Of a stretch of 64,000 nt of DNA, positions 22,901 to 35,484 are shown piece after piece. The notes under the pieces were generated by a model, which saw nothing but the letters and a program-made list of their open reading frames with translations, ran no database searches and was not told the DNA's origin. Made by a program: the position numbers and the translations under genes. This DNA is from Euonymus europaeus. Its lineage: Eukaryota; Streptophyta; Magnoliopsida; Celastrales; Celastraceae. How positions within the stretch are numbered: position 1 is the stretch's first letter; each line of letters opens with the position of its first letter. Where the stretch lies: contig OY756966.1 in the NCBI GenBank assembly GCA_963580455.1, positions 15,007,001-15,071,000 on the forward strand. Direction: 5' to 3'.

Positions 22901-24804
22901 AACCGTTAAAAGCTCCTCCATAGAGAGAGTTGAGCAACTTCGGACTATCAAAATTGCTCCGGATAGACTTTTTATTGTTCTTCTATTTCAAATTTTACGA
23001 GTATAAGCTTCCTACATTATTTCGATGCCAAAACACCAACTTTCTATGACAAATAGACAAAACCGTTAAAAGCTCCTCCATAGAGAGTGTTGAGCAACTT
23101 CAGACTATCAAAGTTGCTCGGGATAGACTTTTAATTGTTCTTCTATGTCAAATTTTATGAGTATAAGCTTCCTACATTATTTCGATGCCAAAACACCAAC
23201 TTTCTATGACAAATAGGCAAAACCGTTTAAAGCTCCTCCATAGAGAGAGTTGAGCAACTTCGGACTATGCAAATTGCTCGGGCTAGACTTTTAATTGTTC
23301 TTCTATGTTAAATTTTACGAGTATAAGCTTCCTACATTATTTCGATGCCAAAACACCAACTTTCTATGACAAATGGACAAAACCGTTAAAAGCTCCTCAA
23401 TAGAGAGAGTTGAGAAACTTCGGACCATCAAAGTTGCTCGGTGTACAATTTATATTGTTCTCATATGTCAAATTTTATGAGTATATGATTCCTACATTAT
23501 TTCGATGCCAAAACACCAACTTTCTATGACAAACGAACAAAACCGTTAAAAGCTCCTCCATAGAGAGAGTTGAGCAACTTCGGACTATCAAAATTGCTCG
23601 GGATAGACTTTTTATTGTTCTTCTATGTCAAATTTTACGAGTATAAGATTCCTACATTATTTCGATGCTAAAACACCAACTTTCTATGACAAATAGACAA
23701 AACCGTTAAAAGCACCTCCATAGATAGAGTTGAGCAACTTCGGACTGTGAAAGTTGCTCGGGATAGACTTTTTATTGTTCTTCTATGTCAAATTTTACGA
23801 GTATAAGCTTCCTACATTATTTCGATGCCAAAACACCAACTTTCTATGACAAATAGACAAAACCGTTAAAAGCTCCTCCATAGAGGGAGTTGAGCAACTT
23901 CGGACCATCAAAGTTGCTCGGTGTACAATTTCTACAGTTCTCATATGTCAAATTTTACGAGTATAAGCTTCAGAGATTATTTAAATGCCAAAACAAAAAC
24001 TTTCTTTGACAAATGGACAAAACCGTTAAAAGCTCCTCCATAGAGAGAGTCCTGCAACTTCGGACCATGAAAGTTGCTCGGTATACAATTTCTATTGTTC
24101 TCATATGTCAAATTTTTCGAGTATAAGCTTCCTACATTATTTCGATGCCAAAACAATAACTTTCTATGACAAATGGACAAAACCGTTAAAAGCTCCTCCA
24201 TAGAGAGAGTTGAGCAACTTTGGACTATCAAAGTTGCTCGAGATAGACTTTTAATTGTTCTTCTATGTGAAATTTTACGAGTATAAGCTTCCTAGATTAT
24301 TTCGATGCCGAAACACCAACTTTCTACGACAAATGGACAAAACCGTTAAAAGCTCCTCCATAGAGAGAGTTGAGCAACTTCGGACTATCAAAATTGCTCG
24401 GGATAGACTTTTTATTGTTCTTCTATATCAAATTTTACGAGTATAAGCTTCCTACATTATTTCGATGCCAAAACACCAACTTTCTATGACAAATGGAAAA
24501 AACCGTTAAAAGCTCATCCATAGAGGGAGTTGAGCAACTTCGAACCATCAAAGTTGCTGGGTGTACAATTTCTACAGTTCTCATATGTCAAATTTTACGA
24601 GTATAAGCTTCAGAGATTATTTAAATGCCAAAACACAAACTTTCTTTGACAAATGGACAAAACCGTTAAAAGCTCCTCCATAGAGAGAGTCCTGCAACTT
24701 CGGACCATGAAAGTTGCTCGGTATACAATTTCTATTGTTCTCATATGTCAAATTTTTCGAGTATATGCTTCCTACATTATTTCGATGCCAAAACAATAAC
24801 TTTC
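19845..24804 (+). repeat. 31 consecutive monomers of exactly 160 bp
   Basis: From 19,845 to 24,805 the TATGAC-type marker keeps the same column, 4,960 bp for 31 units, with no net insertion or deletion although substitutions are frequent. Monomers here belong to the second set: CAAACGAACAAAACC with TATATGATTCC, GAGAGTGTTGAGC, and ATCCAAATTGCTCGGGCTAG. Sub-blocks repeat at 1,440 bp (about 20,650-21,210 with 22,090-22,650), 960 bp (about 21,780 with 22,740) and 1,600 bp (about 21,541-22,250 with 23,141-23,850). Confidence 0.85.
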
Positions 24805-24935
24805 TATGACAAATAGACAAAACCGTTAAAAGCTTCTCCATAGAGAGAGTTGAGCAACTTCGGACTATCAAAATTGCTCGGGATAGACTTTTTATTGTTC
24901 TTCTATGTGAAATTTTACGAGTATAAGCTTCCTAC
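23881..24935 (+). repeat. Four-monomer (640-bp) tandem duplication
   Basis: The series GAGGGAG type-B with TTTCTACAGTTCTC, then GAGAGTCCTGCAAC with GGTATACAATTTC, then an AATAACTTTC unit, appears at 23,881 and again at 24,521. The second copy fades near 24,935. The rare marks GTCCTGCAACTTCGG and CTACAGTTC make the relationship clear. The two 84-codon minus-strand open frames are simply the same chance frame in both copies. Confidence 0.82.
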
Positions 24936-25400
24936 ATTATTTCGATGCCAAACACCAACTTTCTATGACAAATGGACAAAACTGTTAAAAGCTCTTCCAT
25001 AGAGAGAGTTGAGCAACTTCGGACCATCAAAGTTTCTCGTTGTACAATTTCTATTGTTCTCATATGTCAAATTTTACGAGTATAAGCTTCCTACATTATT
25101 TCGATGCCAAAACACCAACTTTCTATGACAAATGGACAAAACTGTTAAAAGCTCCTCCATAGAGAGAGTTGAGCAACTTCGGACCATCAAAGTTTCTCGT
25201 TGTACAATTTCTATTGTTCTAATATGTCAAATTTTACGAGTATAAGCTTCCTAGATTATTTCGATGCCAAAACACCAACTTTCTATGACAAATGGACAAA
25301 ACCGTTAAAAGCTCCTCCATAGAGAGAGTTGAGCAACTTCGGACTATAAAAAATGCTCGGGATAGACTTTTTATTGTTCCTCTATATCAAATTTTACGAG
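24936..25400 (+). repeat. Diverse satellite monomers
   Basis: Three ordinary monomers link the second and third sets. Two type-B units share GTTTCTCGTTGTACAATTTC. One monomer near 24,805-24,963 is 159 bp because GATGCCAAACACC lacks an A. Nothing other than satellite is seen. Confidence 0.8.
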
Positions 25401-26275
25401 TATAAGCTTCAGAGATTATTTAAATGCCAAAACACCAACTTTCTATGACAAATGGACAAAACCGTTAAAAGCACCTCCATAGAGAGAGTTGAGCAACTTC
25501 GGACTATCAAAATTGCTCGGGATAGACTTTTTATTGTTCTTCTATGTTAAATTTTACGAGTATAAGCTTCCTACATTATTTCGATGCCAAAAAACCAACT
25601 TTCTATGACAAATGGACAAAACCGTTAAAAGCTCCTCCATAAAGAGAGTTGAGCAACTTCAGACCATCAAAGTTGCTCGGTGTATAATATTTTATTGTTC
25701 TCATATGTCAAATTTTACGAGTATAAGCTTCCTACATTATTTCGATGCCAAAACAACAACTTTCTATGACAAATGGACAAAACCGTTAAAAGCTCCTCCA
25801 TAGAGAGAGTTGAGCAACTTCGGACTATCAAAGTTGCTCGGGATAGACTTTTAATTGTTTTTCTATGTCAAATTTTATGAGTATAACTTCCAAGATTATT
25901 TCGATGCCAAAATACCAACTTTCTATGACAAATGGACAAAACCGTTAAAAGCTCCTCCATAGATAGAGTTGAGCAACTTCGGAGTAACAAAATAGCTCGG
26001 GATAGACTTTTTATTGTTCTTCTATATCAAATTTTACGAGTATAAGCTTCCTACATTATTTCGATGGCAAAACACCAACTTTCTATGACAAATGGACAAA
26101 ACCGTTAAAAGCTCCTTCATAGAGAGAGTTGAGCAATTTCGGACTGTGAAAGTTGCTCGGGATAGACTTTTTATTGTTCTTCTATGTCAAATTTTACGAG
26201 TATAGGGTTCCTAGATTATTTCGATGCCAAAACACCAACTTTCTTTGACAAATGGACAAAACCGTTAAAAGCTCC
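25400..26275 (+). repeat. Block shared with 45,072-45,946
   Basis: At a shift of about 19,672 bp (123 monomers minus 8 bases) the same succession occurs: TTTAAATGCC, GATGCCAAAAAACC, the long D spacer ATAATATTTTATTG, a CAACAACTTTC unit, a TTCCAAGATT unit, a CATAGATAGAG / CGGACTAAC-like unit and a GAGCAATTTCGGACTGTG unit. A two-base loss (GTATAACTTCC near 25,882) is private to this copy. Confidence 0.8.
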
Positions 26276-27060
26276 TTCATAGAGAGAGTTGAGCAATTTC
26301 GGACTGTGAAAGTTGCACGGGATAGACTTTTTATTGTTCTTCTATGTCAAATTTTACGAGTATAAGGTTCCCAGATTATTTCGATGCCAAAACACCAACT
26401 TTCTTTGACAAATAGACAAAACCGTTAAAAGCTCCTCCATAGAGAGAGTTGAGTAACTTCGGACTATCAAAATTGCTCGGGATAGACTTTTTATTGTTCT
26501 TCTATGTTAAATTTTACGAGTCTAAGCTTCCTACATTATTTCGATGCCAAAACACCACCTTTCTATGACAAATGGACAAAACCGTTAAAAGCTCCCCCAT
26601 AGAGAGAGTTGAGCAACTTCGGACCATCAAAGTTGCTCGGTGTACAATTTCTGTTGTTCTCATATGTCAAATTTTACGAGTATAAGCTTCCTAGATTATT
26701 TCGATGCCAAAACACCAACCTTCTATGAAAAATAGACAAAACCGTTAAAAGCTACTCCATAGAGAGAGTTGAGCAACTTCGGACTATCAAAATTGCTCGG
26801 GATAGACTTTTTATTGTTCTTCTATGTTAAATTCTACGAGTCTAAGCTTCCTACATTATTTCGATGCCAAAACACCACCTTTCTATGACAAATGGACAAA
26901 ACCGTTAAAAGCTCCTCCATAGAGAAAGTTGAGCAAATTCGGACCATCAAATTTGATCGTTGTACAATTTCTATTGTTCTCATATGTCAAATTTTACGAG
27001 TATAAGCTTCCTACATTATTTCGATGCCAAAACACCAACTTTCTATGACAAATGGACAAA
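26276..27060 (+). repeat. Third-set monomers with GAGTCTAAGC mark
   Basis: Units here carry TTCTACGAGTCTAAGC (near 26,834; GAGTCTAAGC alone near 26,519), CCAACCTTCTATG and the GAGCAAATT dyad variant. The interval 26,530-27,120 is repeated at 27,970-28,560 (shift 1,440 bp, nine monomers), including CTGTTGTTCTC, a rare spacer change. Further CTGTTGTTCTC units lie near 28,731, 29,212 and 29,852. Confidence 0.8.
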
Positions 27061-27760
27061 ACCGTTAAAAGCTCCTCCATAGAGAGAGTTGAGCAACTTC
27101 GGACCATCAAAGTTGCTCGGGATAGACTTTTAATTGTTCTTCTATGTCAAATTTTATGAGTATAAGCTTCCTACCTTATTTCGATGCCAAAACACCAACT
27201 TTCTATGACAAATGGACAAAACCGTTAAAAGCTCCTCCATAGTGAGAGTTGAGCAACTTCGGACTATCAAAGTTGCTCGGGATAGACTTTTAATTGTTCT
27301 TCTATGTCAAATTTTATGAGTCAAAGCTTCCTACATTATTTCGAAGCCAAAACACCAACTTTCTATGACAAATGGACAAAACCGTTAAAAGCTCCTCCAT
27401 AGAGAGAGTTGAGCAACTTCGGACCATCAAAGTTGCTCGGGATAGACTTTTAATTGTTCTTCTATGTCAAATTTTATGAGTATAAGCTTCCTACCTTATT
27501 TCGATGCCAAAACACCAACTTTCTATGACAAATGGACAAAACCGTTAAAAGCTCCTCCATAGAGAGAGTTGAGCAACTTCGGACCATCAAAGTTGCTCGG
27601 GATAGACTTTTAATTGTTCTTCTTTGTCAAATTTTATGAGTATAAGCTTCCTACCTTATTTCGATGCCAAAACACCAACTTTCTATGACAAATGGACAAA
27701 ACCGTTAAAAGCTCCTCCATAGAGAGAGTTGAGCAACTTCGGACTATCAAAGTTGCTCGG
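27061..27760 (+). repeat. Local amplification of a CCTACCTTATT monomer
   Basis: An A/B mosaic unit (GGACCATCAAAG followed by the type-A spacer and TTTTAATTG) that ends GCTTCCTACCTTATTTCG occurs three times, with the mark near 27,170, 27,490 and 27,650. The intervals are 320 and 160 bp and the units are nearly identical. I did not see CCTACCTT elsewhere, so this is a recent one- and two-monomer expansion. Confidence 0.82.
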
Positions 27761-30130
27761 GATAGACTTTTAATTGTTCTCATATGTCAAATTTTACGAG
27801 TATAACCTTCCTACATTATTTCGATGCAAAAACACCAACTTTCTATGACAAATGGACAAAACCGTTAAAAGCTCCTCCATAGAGAGAGTTGAGTAAATTC
27901 GGACCATCAAAGTTGCTCGGTGTACAATTTCTATTGTTCTCATATGTCAAATTTTACGAGTATAAGCTTCCTACATTATTTCGATGCCAAAACACCAACT
28001 TTCTATGACAAATGGACAAAACCGTTAAAAGCTCCCCCATAGAGAGAGTTGAGCAACTTCGGACCATCAAAGTTGCTCGGTGTACAATTTCTGTTGTTCT
28101 CATATGTCAAATTTTACGAGTATAAGCTTCCTAGATTATTTCGATGCCAAAACACCAACCTTCTATGACAAATAGACAAAACCGTTAAAAGCTCCTCCAT
28201 AGAGAGAGTTGAGCAACGTCGGACTATCAAAATTGCTCGAGATAGACTTTTTATTGTTCTTCTATGTTAAATTCTACGAGTCTAAGCTTCCTACATTATT
28301 TCGATGCCAAAACACCAACTTTCTATGACAAATGGACAAAACCGTTAAAAGCTCCTCCATAGAGAAAGTTGAGCAAATTCGGACCATCAAATTTGCTCGT
28401 TGTACAATTTCTATTGTTCTCATATGTCAAATTTTACGAGTATAAGCTTCCTACATTATTTCGATGCCAAAACACCAACTTTCTATGACAAATGGACAAA
28501 ACCGTTAAAAGCTCCTCCATAGAGAGAGTTGAGCAACTTCGGACCATCAAAGTTGCTCGGTGTACAATTTCTATTGTTCTCATATGTCAAATTTTACGAG
28601 TATAAGCTTCCTACATTATTTCGATGCCAAAACACCAACTTTCTATGACAAATGGACAAAACCGTTAAAAGCTCCCCCATAGAGAGAGTTGAGCAACTTC
28701 GGACCATCAAAGTTGCTCGGTGTACAATTTCTGTTGTTCTCATATGTCAAATTTTACGAGTATAAGCTTCCTAGATTATTTCGATGCCAAAACACCAACC
28801 TTCTATGACAAATAGACAAAACCGTTAAAAGCTCCTCCATAAAGAGAGTTGAGCAACTTCGGACCATCAAAGTTGCTCGGTGTATAATATTTTATTGTTC
28901 TCATATGTCAAATTTTACGAGTATAAGCTTCCTACATTATTTCGATGCAAAAAACACCAACTTTCTATGACAAATGGACAAAACCGTTAAAAGCTCCTCC
29001 ATAGAGAGAGTTGAGTAAATTCGGACCATCAAAGTTGCTCGGTGTACAATTTCTATTGTTCTCATATGTCAAATTTTACGAGTATAAGCTTCCTACATTA
29101 TTTCGATGCCAAAACACCAACTTTCTATGACAAATGGACAAAACCGTTAAAAGCTCCTCCATAGAGAGAGTTGAGCAACTTCGGACCATCAAAGTTGCTC
29201 GGTGTACAATTTCTGTTGTTCTCATATGTCAAATTTTACGAGTATAAGCTTCCTAGATTATTTCGATGCCAAAACACCAACCTTCTATGACAAATAGACA
29301 AAACCGTTAAAAGCTCCTCCATAGAGAGAGTTGAGCAACTTCGGACTATCAAAATTGCTCGGGATAGACTTTTTATTGTTCTTCTATGTTAAATTCTACG
29401 AGTCTAAGCTTCCTACATTATTTCGATGCCAAAATACCAACTTTCTATGACAAATGGACAAAACCGTTAAAAGCTCCTCCATAGAGAAAGTTGAGCAAAT
29501 TCGGACCATCAAATTTGCTCGTTGTACAATTTCTATTGTTCTCATATGTCAAATTTTACGAGTATAAGCTTCCTACATTATTTCGATGCAAAAACACCAA
29601 CTTTCTATGACAAATGGACAAAACCGTTAAAAGCTCCTCCATAGAGAAAGTTGAGCAAATTCGGACCATCAAATTTGCTCGTTGTACAATTTCTCTTGTT
29701 CTCATATGTCAAATTTTACGAGTATAAGCTTCCTACATTATTTCGATGCCAAAACACCAACTTTCTATGACAAATGGACAAAACCGTTAAAAGCTCCCCC
29801 ATAGAGAGAGTTAAGCAACTTCGGACCATCAAAGTTGGTCGGTGTACAATTTCTGTTGTTCTCATATGTCAAATTTTACGAGTATAAGCTTCCTAGATTA
29901 TTTCGATGCCAAAACACCAACCTTCTATGACAAATAGACAAAACCGTTAAAAGCTCCTCCATAAAGAGAGTTGAGCAATTTCGGACCATCAAAGTTGCTC
30001 GGTGTATAATATTTTATTGTTCTCATATGTCAAATTTTACGAGTATAAGCTTCCTACATTATTTCGATTCCAAAACACCAACTTTCTATGACAAATGGAC
30101 AAAACCGTTAAAAGCTCCTCCATAGAGAGA
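27761..30130 (+). repeat. Third-set satellite, nested 640- and 1,440-bp repeats
   Basis: About fifteen monomers, mostly type B, in overlapping blocks. About 28,021-28,180 repeats at 28,661-28,820 (640 bp), and the CCATAAAGAGAG / ATAATATTTTATTG unit at about 28,840 returns near 29,960. Many units have the GAGCAAATT...AATTTGCTCG dyad. No gene, RNA or mobile element is visible. Confidence 0.8.
28371..28398 (+). repeat. Dyad with matching changes in both arms
   Basis: In this variant the left arm is GAGCAAATT and the right arm AATTTGCTC, so a change in each arm leaves the 9-bp complementarity perfect. The same pair recurs near 29,493, 29,653, 35,727, 46,883, 48,642, 53,442, 56,160, 58,720 and 60,318; near 26,931 a further change (ATTTGATC) spoils it. 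Units with only the left-arm change (GAGCAAATT...AAGTTGCTC) are also frequent. The copies may all descend from one ancestral double variant. Confidence 0.85.
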
Positions 30131-32465
30131 GTTGAGCAACTGCGGACTATCAAAATTGCTCGGGATAGACTTTTTATTGTTCTTCTATGTTAAATTTTAT
30201 GAGTATAAGCTTCCTACATTATTTCGATGCAAAAACACCAACTTTCTATGACAAATGGACAAAACCGTTAAAAGCTCCTCCATAGAGAGAGTTGAGCAAA
30301 TTCGGACCATCAAAGTTGCTCGGTGTACAATTTCTATTGTTCTCATATGTCAAATTTTACGAGTATAAGCTTCCTACATTATTTCGATGCCAAAACACCA
30401 ACTTTCTATGACAAATGGACAAAACCGTTAAAAGCTCCTCCATAGAGAGAGTTGAGCAACTTCGGACTAACAAAGTTGCTCGGCGTAAAATTTCTATTGT
30501 TCTCATATGTCAAATTTTACGAGTATAAGCTTCCTACATTATTTCGATGCCAAAACAACAACTTTCTATGACAAATGGACAAAACCGTTAAAAGCTCCTC
30601 CATAGAGAGAGTTGAGCAACTTTGGACTATCAAAGTTGCTCGGGATAGACTTTTTATTGTTCTTCTATGTCAAATTTTACGAGTATAAGCTTCCTACATT
30701 ATTTCGATGCCAAAACAACAACTTTCTATGACAAATGGACAAAACCGTTAAAAGCTCCTCCATAGAGAGAGTTGAGCTAGTTCGGACTATCAAAGTTGCT
30801 CGGGATAGACTTTTAATTGTTCTTCTATGTCAAATTTTATAAGTATAAGCTTCCTAGATTATTTCGATGCCAAAACACCAACTTTCTATGACAAATGGAC
30901 AAAACTGTTAAAAGCTCCTCCATAGAGAGAGTTGAGCAACTTCGGACTATCAAAATTGCTCGGGATAGACTTTTTATTGTTCTTCTATATCAAATTTTAC
31001 GAGTATAAGCTTCCTACATTATTTCGATGCCAAAACACCAACTTTCTTTGACAAATGGACAAAACTGTTAAAAGCTCGTCCATGGAGGGAGTTGAGCAAC
31101 TTCGGACCATCAAAGTTGCTCGGTGTACAATTTCTATTGTTCTCTAATGTCAAATATTACGAGTATAAGCTTCAGATATTATTTCAATGCCAAAACACCA
31201 ACTTTCTTTGACAAATGGACAAAACCGTTAAAAGCTCCTCCATAGAGAGAGTTGAGCAACTTCGGACTATCAAAATTGCTCGGGATAGACTTTTTATTGT
31301 TCTTCTATGTTAAATTTTACGAGTATAAGCTTCCTACATTATTTCGATGCCAAAACACCAACTTTCTATGACAAATGGACAAAACCGTTAAAAGCTCCTC
31401 AATAGAAAGAGTTGAGCAAATTCGGACCATCAAAGTTGCTCGGTGTTCAATTTCTATTGTTCTCATATGTCAAATTTTACGAGTATAAGCTTCCTACATT
31501 ATTTCGATGCCAAAACACCAACTTTCTATGACAAATGGACAAAACCGTTAAAAGCTCCTACATAGAGAGAGTTGAGCAACTTTGGACCATCAAACTTCCT
31601 CGGTGTACAATTTCTATTGTTCTCAATTGTCAAATATTACGAGTATAAGCTTCCTAGGTTATTTCGATGCCAAAACACCAACTTTCTATGACAAATGGAC
31701 AAAACCGTTAAAAGCTCCTCCATAGAGAGAGTTGAGCAACTTCGGACTATCAAAATTGCTCGGGATAGACTTTTTATTGTTCTTCTATGTTAAATTTTAC
31801 GAGTATAAGCTTCATTATTTCGATGACAAAACATCAACTTTCTATGACAAATGGAAAAAACCGTTAAAAGCTCCTCCTCAGAGAGAGTTGAGCAACTTCG
31901 GACCATCAAAGTTGCTCGGTGTACAATTTCTATTGTTCTCATATGTCAAATTTTACGAGTATAAGCTTCCTACATTATTTCGATGCGAAAACACCAAATT
32001 TCTATGACAAATGGACAAAACCGTTAAAAGCTCCTCCATAAAGAGAGTTGAGCAACTTCGGACCATCAAAGTTGCTCGGTGTATAATATTTATTGTTCTC
32101 ATATGTCAAATTTTACGAGTATAAGCTTCAGAGATCATTTCGATGCCAAAACACTAACTTTTATGACAAATAGACAAAACCGTTAAAAGCTCCTCCATAG
32201 AGAGAGTTGAGCAACTTCAGACCATCAAAGTTGCTCGATGTACACTTTTTATTGTTCTCATATGTCAAATTTTACGACTATAAGCTTCCTACATTATTTC
32301 GACGCCGAAACATCAACTTTCTATGACAAATGGACAAAACCGTTAAAAAGCTCCTCCATAGAGAGAGTTGAGCAACTTCCGACTATCAAAATTGCACGGG
32401 ATAGACTTTTTATTGTTCTTCTATATCAAATTTTACGAGTATAAGCTTCCTACATTATTTCGATG
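30130..32465 (+). repeat. 2.3-kb block shared with 36,205-38,540
   Basis: At a shift of 6,073-6,074 bp the order of monomers agrees with 36.2-38.5 kb: GATGCAAAAACACC, CGGACTAACAAAGT, two CAACAACTTTC units, TTTTATAAGTATAAGC, CATGGAGGGAG, AATATTACGAG type B and finally the D-C-CACGGG trio. Within it, 30,710-32,465 is also the first copy of a tandem duplication. The one-base change in shift comes from an inserted base near 36,780. Confidence 0.8.
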
Positions 32466-34221
32466 CCAAAACAACAACTTTCTATGACAAATGGACAAAA
32501 CCGTTAAAAGCTCCTCCATGGAGAGAGTTGAGCTACTTCGGACTATCAAAGTTGCTCGGGATAGACTTTTAATTGTTCTTCTATGTCAAATTTTATAAGT
32601 ATAAGCTTCCTAGATTATTTCGATGCCAAAACACCAACTTTCTATGACAAATGGACAAAACTGTTAAAAGCTCCTCCATAGAGAGAGTTGAGCAACTTCG
32701 GACTATCAAAATTGCTCGGGATAGACTTTTAATTGTTCTTCTATATCAAATTTTACGAGTATAAGCTTCCTACATTATTTCGATGCCAAAACACCAACTT
32801 TCTATGACAAATGGACAAAACTGTTAAAAGCTCGTCCATGGAGGGAGTTGAGCAACTTCGGACCATCAAAGTTGCTCGGTGTACAATTTCTATTGTTCTC
32901 TAATGTCAAATATTACGAGTATAAGCTTCAGATATTATTTCAATGCCAAAACACCAACTTTCTTTGACAAATGGACAAAACCGTTAAAAGCTCCTCCATA
33001 GAGAGAGTTGAGCAACTTCGGACTATCAAAATTGCTCGGGATAGACTTTTTATTGTTCTTCTATGTTAAATTTTACGAGTATAAGCTTCCTACATTATTT
33101 CGATGCCAAAACACCAACTTTCTATGACAAATGGACAAAACCGTTAAAAGCTCCTCAATAGAAAGAGTTGAGCAAATTCGGACCATCAAAGTTGCTCGGT
33201 GTTCAATTTCTATTGTTCTCATATGTCAAATTTTACGAGTATAAGCTTCCTACATTATTTCGATGCCAAAACACCAACTTTCTATGACAAATGGACAAAA
33301 CCGTTAAAAGCTCCTCCATAGAGAGAGTTGAGCAACTTTGGACCATCAAACTTGCTCGATGTACAATTTCTATTGTTCTCAAATGTCAAATATTACGAGT
33401 ATAAGCTTCCTAGGTTATTTCGATGCCAAAACACCAACTTTCTATGACAAATGGACAAAACCGTTAAAAGCTCCTCCATAGAGAGAGTTGAGCAACTTCG
33501 GACTATCAAAATTGCTCGGGATAGACTTTTTATTGTACTTCTATGTTAAATTTTACGAGTATAAGCTTCATTATTTCGATGACAAAACATCAACTTTCTA
33601 TGACAAATGGAAAAAACCGTTAAAAGCTCCTCCTCAGAGAGAGTTGAGCAACTTCGGACCATCAAAGTTGCTCGGTGTACAATTTCTATTGTTCTCATAT
33701 GTCAAATTTTACGAGTATAAGCTTCCTACATTATTTCGATGCGAAAACACCAAATTTCTATGACAAATGGACAAAACCGTTAAAAGCTCCTCCATAAAGA
33801 GAGTTGAGCAACTTCGGACCATCAAAGTTGCTCGGTGTATAATATTTATTGTTCTCATATGTCAAATTTTACGAGTATAAGCTTCAGAGATCATTTCGAT
33901 GCCAAAACACTAACTATTATGACAAATAGACAAAACCGTTAAAAGCTCCTCCATAGAGAGAGTTGAGCAACTTCGGACCATCCAAGTTGCTCGATGTACA
34001 CTTTTTATTGTTCTCATATGTCAAATTTTACGACTATAAGCTTCCTACATTATTTCGACGCCGAAACATCAACTTTCTATGACAAATGGACAAAACCGTT
34101 AAAAAGCTCCTCCATAGAGAGAGTTGAGCAACTTCCGACTATCAAAATTGCACGGGATAGACTTTTTATTGTTCTTCTATATCAAATTTTACGAGTATAA
34201 GCTTCCTACATTATTTCGATC
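32466..34221 (+). repeat. 1,756-bp tandem duplication of 30,710-32,465
   Basis: Eleven monomers recur immediately downstream with few differences. The unit is four bases short of 11 x 160 because one monomer (31,687-31,842, copied at 33,443-33,598) is 156 bp and reads AAGCTTCATTATTTCG instead of AAGCTTCCTACATTATTTCG. That shared private deletion shows the two copies come from one event. Open frames of 91 and 68 codons recur at the same 1,756-bp offset but are not genes. Confidence 0.87.
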
Positions 34222-35484
34222 CCAAAACACCAACTTTCTATGACAAATCGACAAAACCTTTAAAAGCTCCTCCATAGAGAGAGTTGAGCAACTTCGGACC
34301 ATCAAAGTTGCTCGGTGTACAATTTCTATTGTTCTCATATGTCAAATTTTAGTAGTATAAGCTTCAGAGATTATTTCTATACCAAAACACCAACTTTCTA
34401 TGACAAATAGACAAAACAGCAAAAAGCTCCTCCATAGAGAGAGTTGAGCAACTTCGGACTATCAAAGTTGCTCGGGATAGACTTTTTATTGTTCTTCTAT
34501 GTAAAATTTTATGAGTATAAGCTTCCTACATTATTTCGATGCCAAAACACCAACTTTCTATGACAAATATACAAAACCGTTAAAAGCTCCTCCATAGAGA
34601 GAGTTGGGCAACTTCGGACTATCAAAATTTCTCGGGATAGACTTTTTATTGTTCTTCTATGTCAAATTTTATGAGTATAAGCTTCCTAGATTATTTCGAT
34701 GCCAAAACACCAACTTTCTATGACAAATAGACAAAACCGTTAAAAGCTCCTCCATACAGAGAGTTGAGCAACTTTGGACTATCAAAATTGCTCGGGATAG
34801 ACTTTTTACTGTTCTTCTATGTTAAATTTTACGAGTATAAGCTTCCTACATTATTTCGATGCCAAAACACCAACTTTCTATGACAAATAGACAAAACCGT
34901 TAAAAGCTCCTCCATAGAGAGAGTTGAGCAACTGCCGACTGTGAAAGTTGCTCGGGATAGACTTTTAATTGTTCTTCTATGTCAAATTTTTACGAGTATA
35001 AGCTTCCTACATTATTTCGATGCCAAAACACCAACTTTCTATGACAAATGGACAAAACCGTTAAAGGCTCCTCCATAGAGAGAGTTGAGCAACTTCAGAC
35101 TATCAAAGTTGCTCGGGATAGACTTTTAATTGTTCTTCTATGTCAAATTTTACGAGTATAAGCTTCAAAGATTATTTTGAGTCCAAAACACCAATTTTCC
35201 ACGACAAATGGACAAAACCGTTAAAAGCTCCTCCATAGAGAGAGTTGAGCAACTTCAGACTATCAAAGTTGTTCGGGATAGACTTTTTATTGTTTTTCTA
35301 TGTCAAATTTTACGAGTATAAACTTCCTACATTATTTCGATGCCAAAACACCAACTTTCTATGACAAATGGACAAAACCGTTAAAAGCTCCTCCATAGAG
35401 AGAGTTGAGCAACTTCGGACTATCAAAGTTGCTTGGAATAGACTTTTAATTGTTCTTCTATGTCAAATTTTACGAGTATAAGCT
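34222..35484 (+). repeat. Mixed first-set block; 34,631 onward shared with 38,633-39,486
   Basis: It opens with CCTTTAAAAG, TCTATACC, TGTAAAA and TTGGGCAAC units of the first set. From 34,631 to about 35,484 the series (CCATACAGAGAG with TTTTTACTG, GCAACTGCCGACTGTG, TTTTGAGTCC with TTTTCCACGAC, GTTGTTCGGG, GTTGCTTGGAATAG) recurs at a shift of 4,001-4,002 bp. A related stretch lies near 14,230-14,700. Confidence 0.8.

Noticed and set aside
31732..32007. 91-codon open frame, near-identical at 33,488-33,763, as a duplicated gene
   Set aside because: Its repetition follows from the 1,756-bp tandem duplication of satellite. It stays open only because of a chance 4-bp loss in one monomer.
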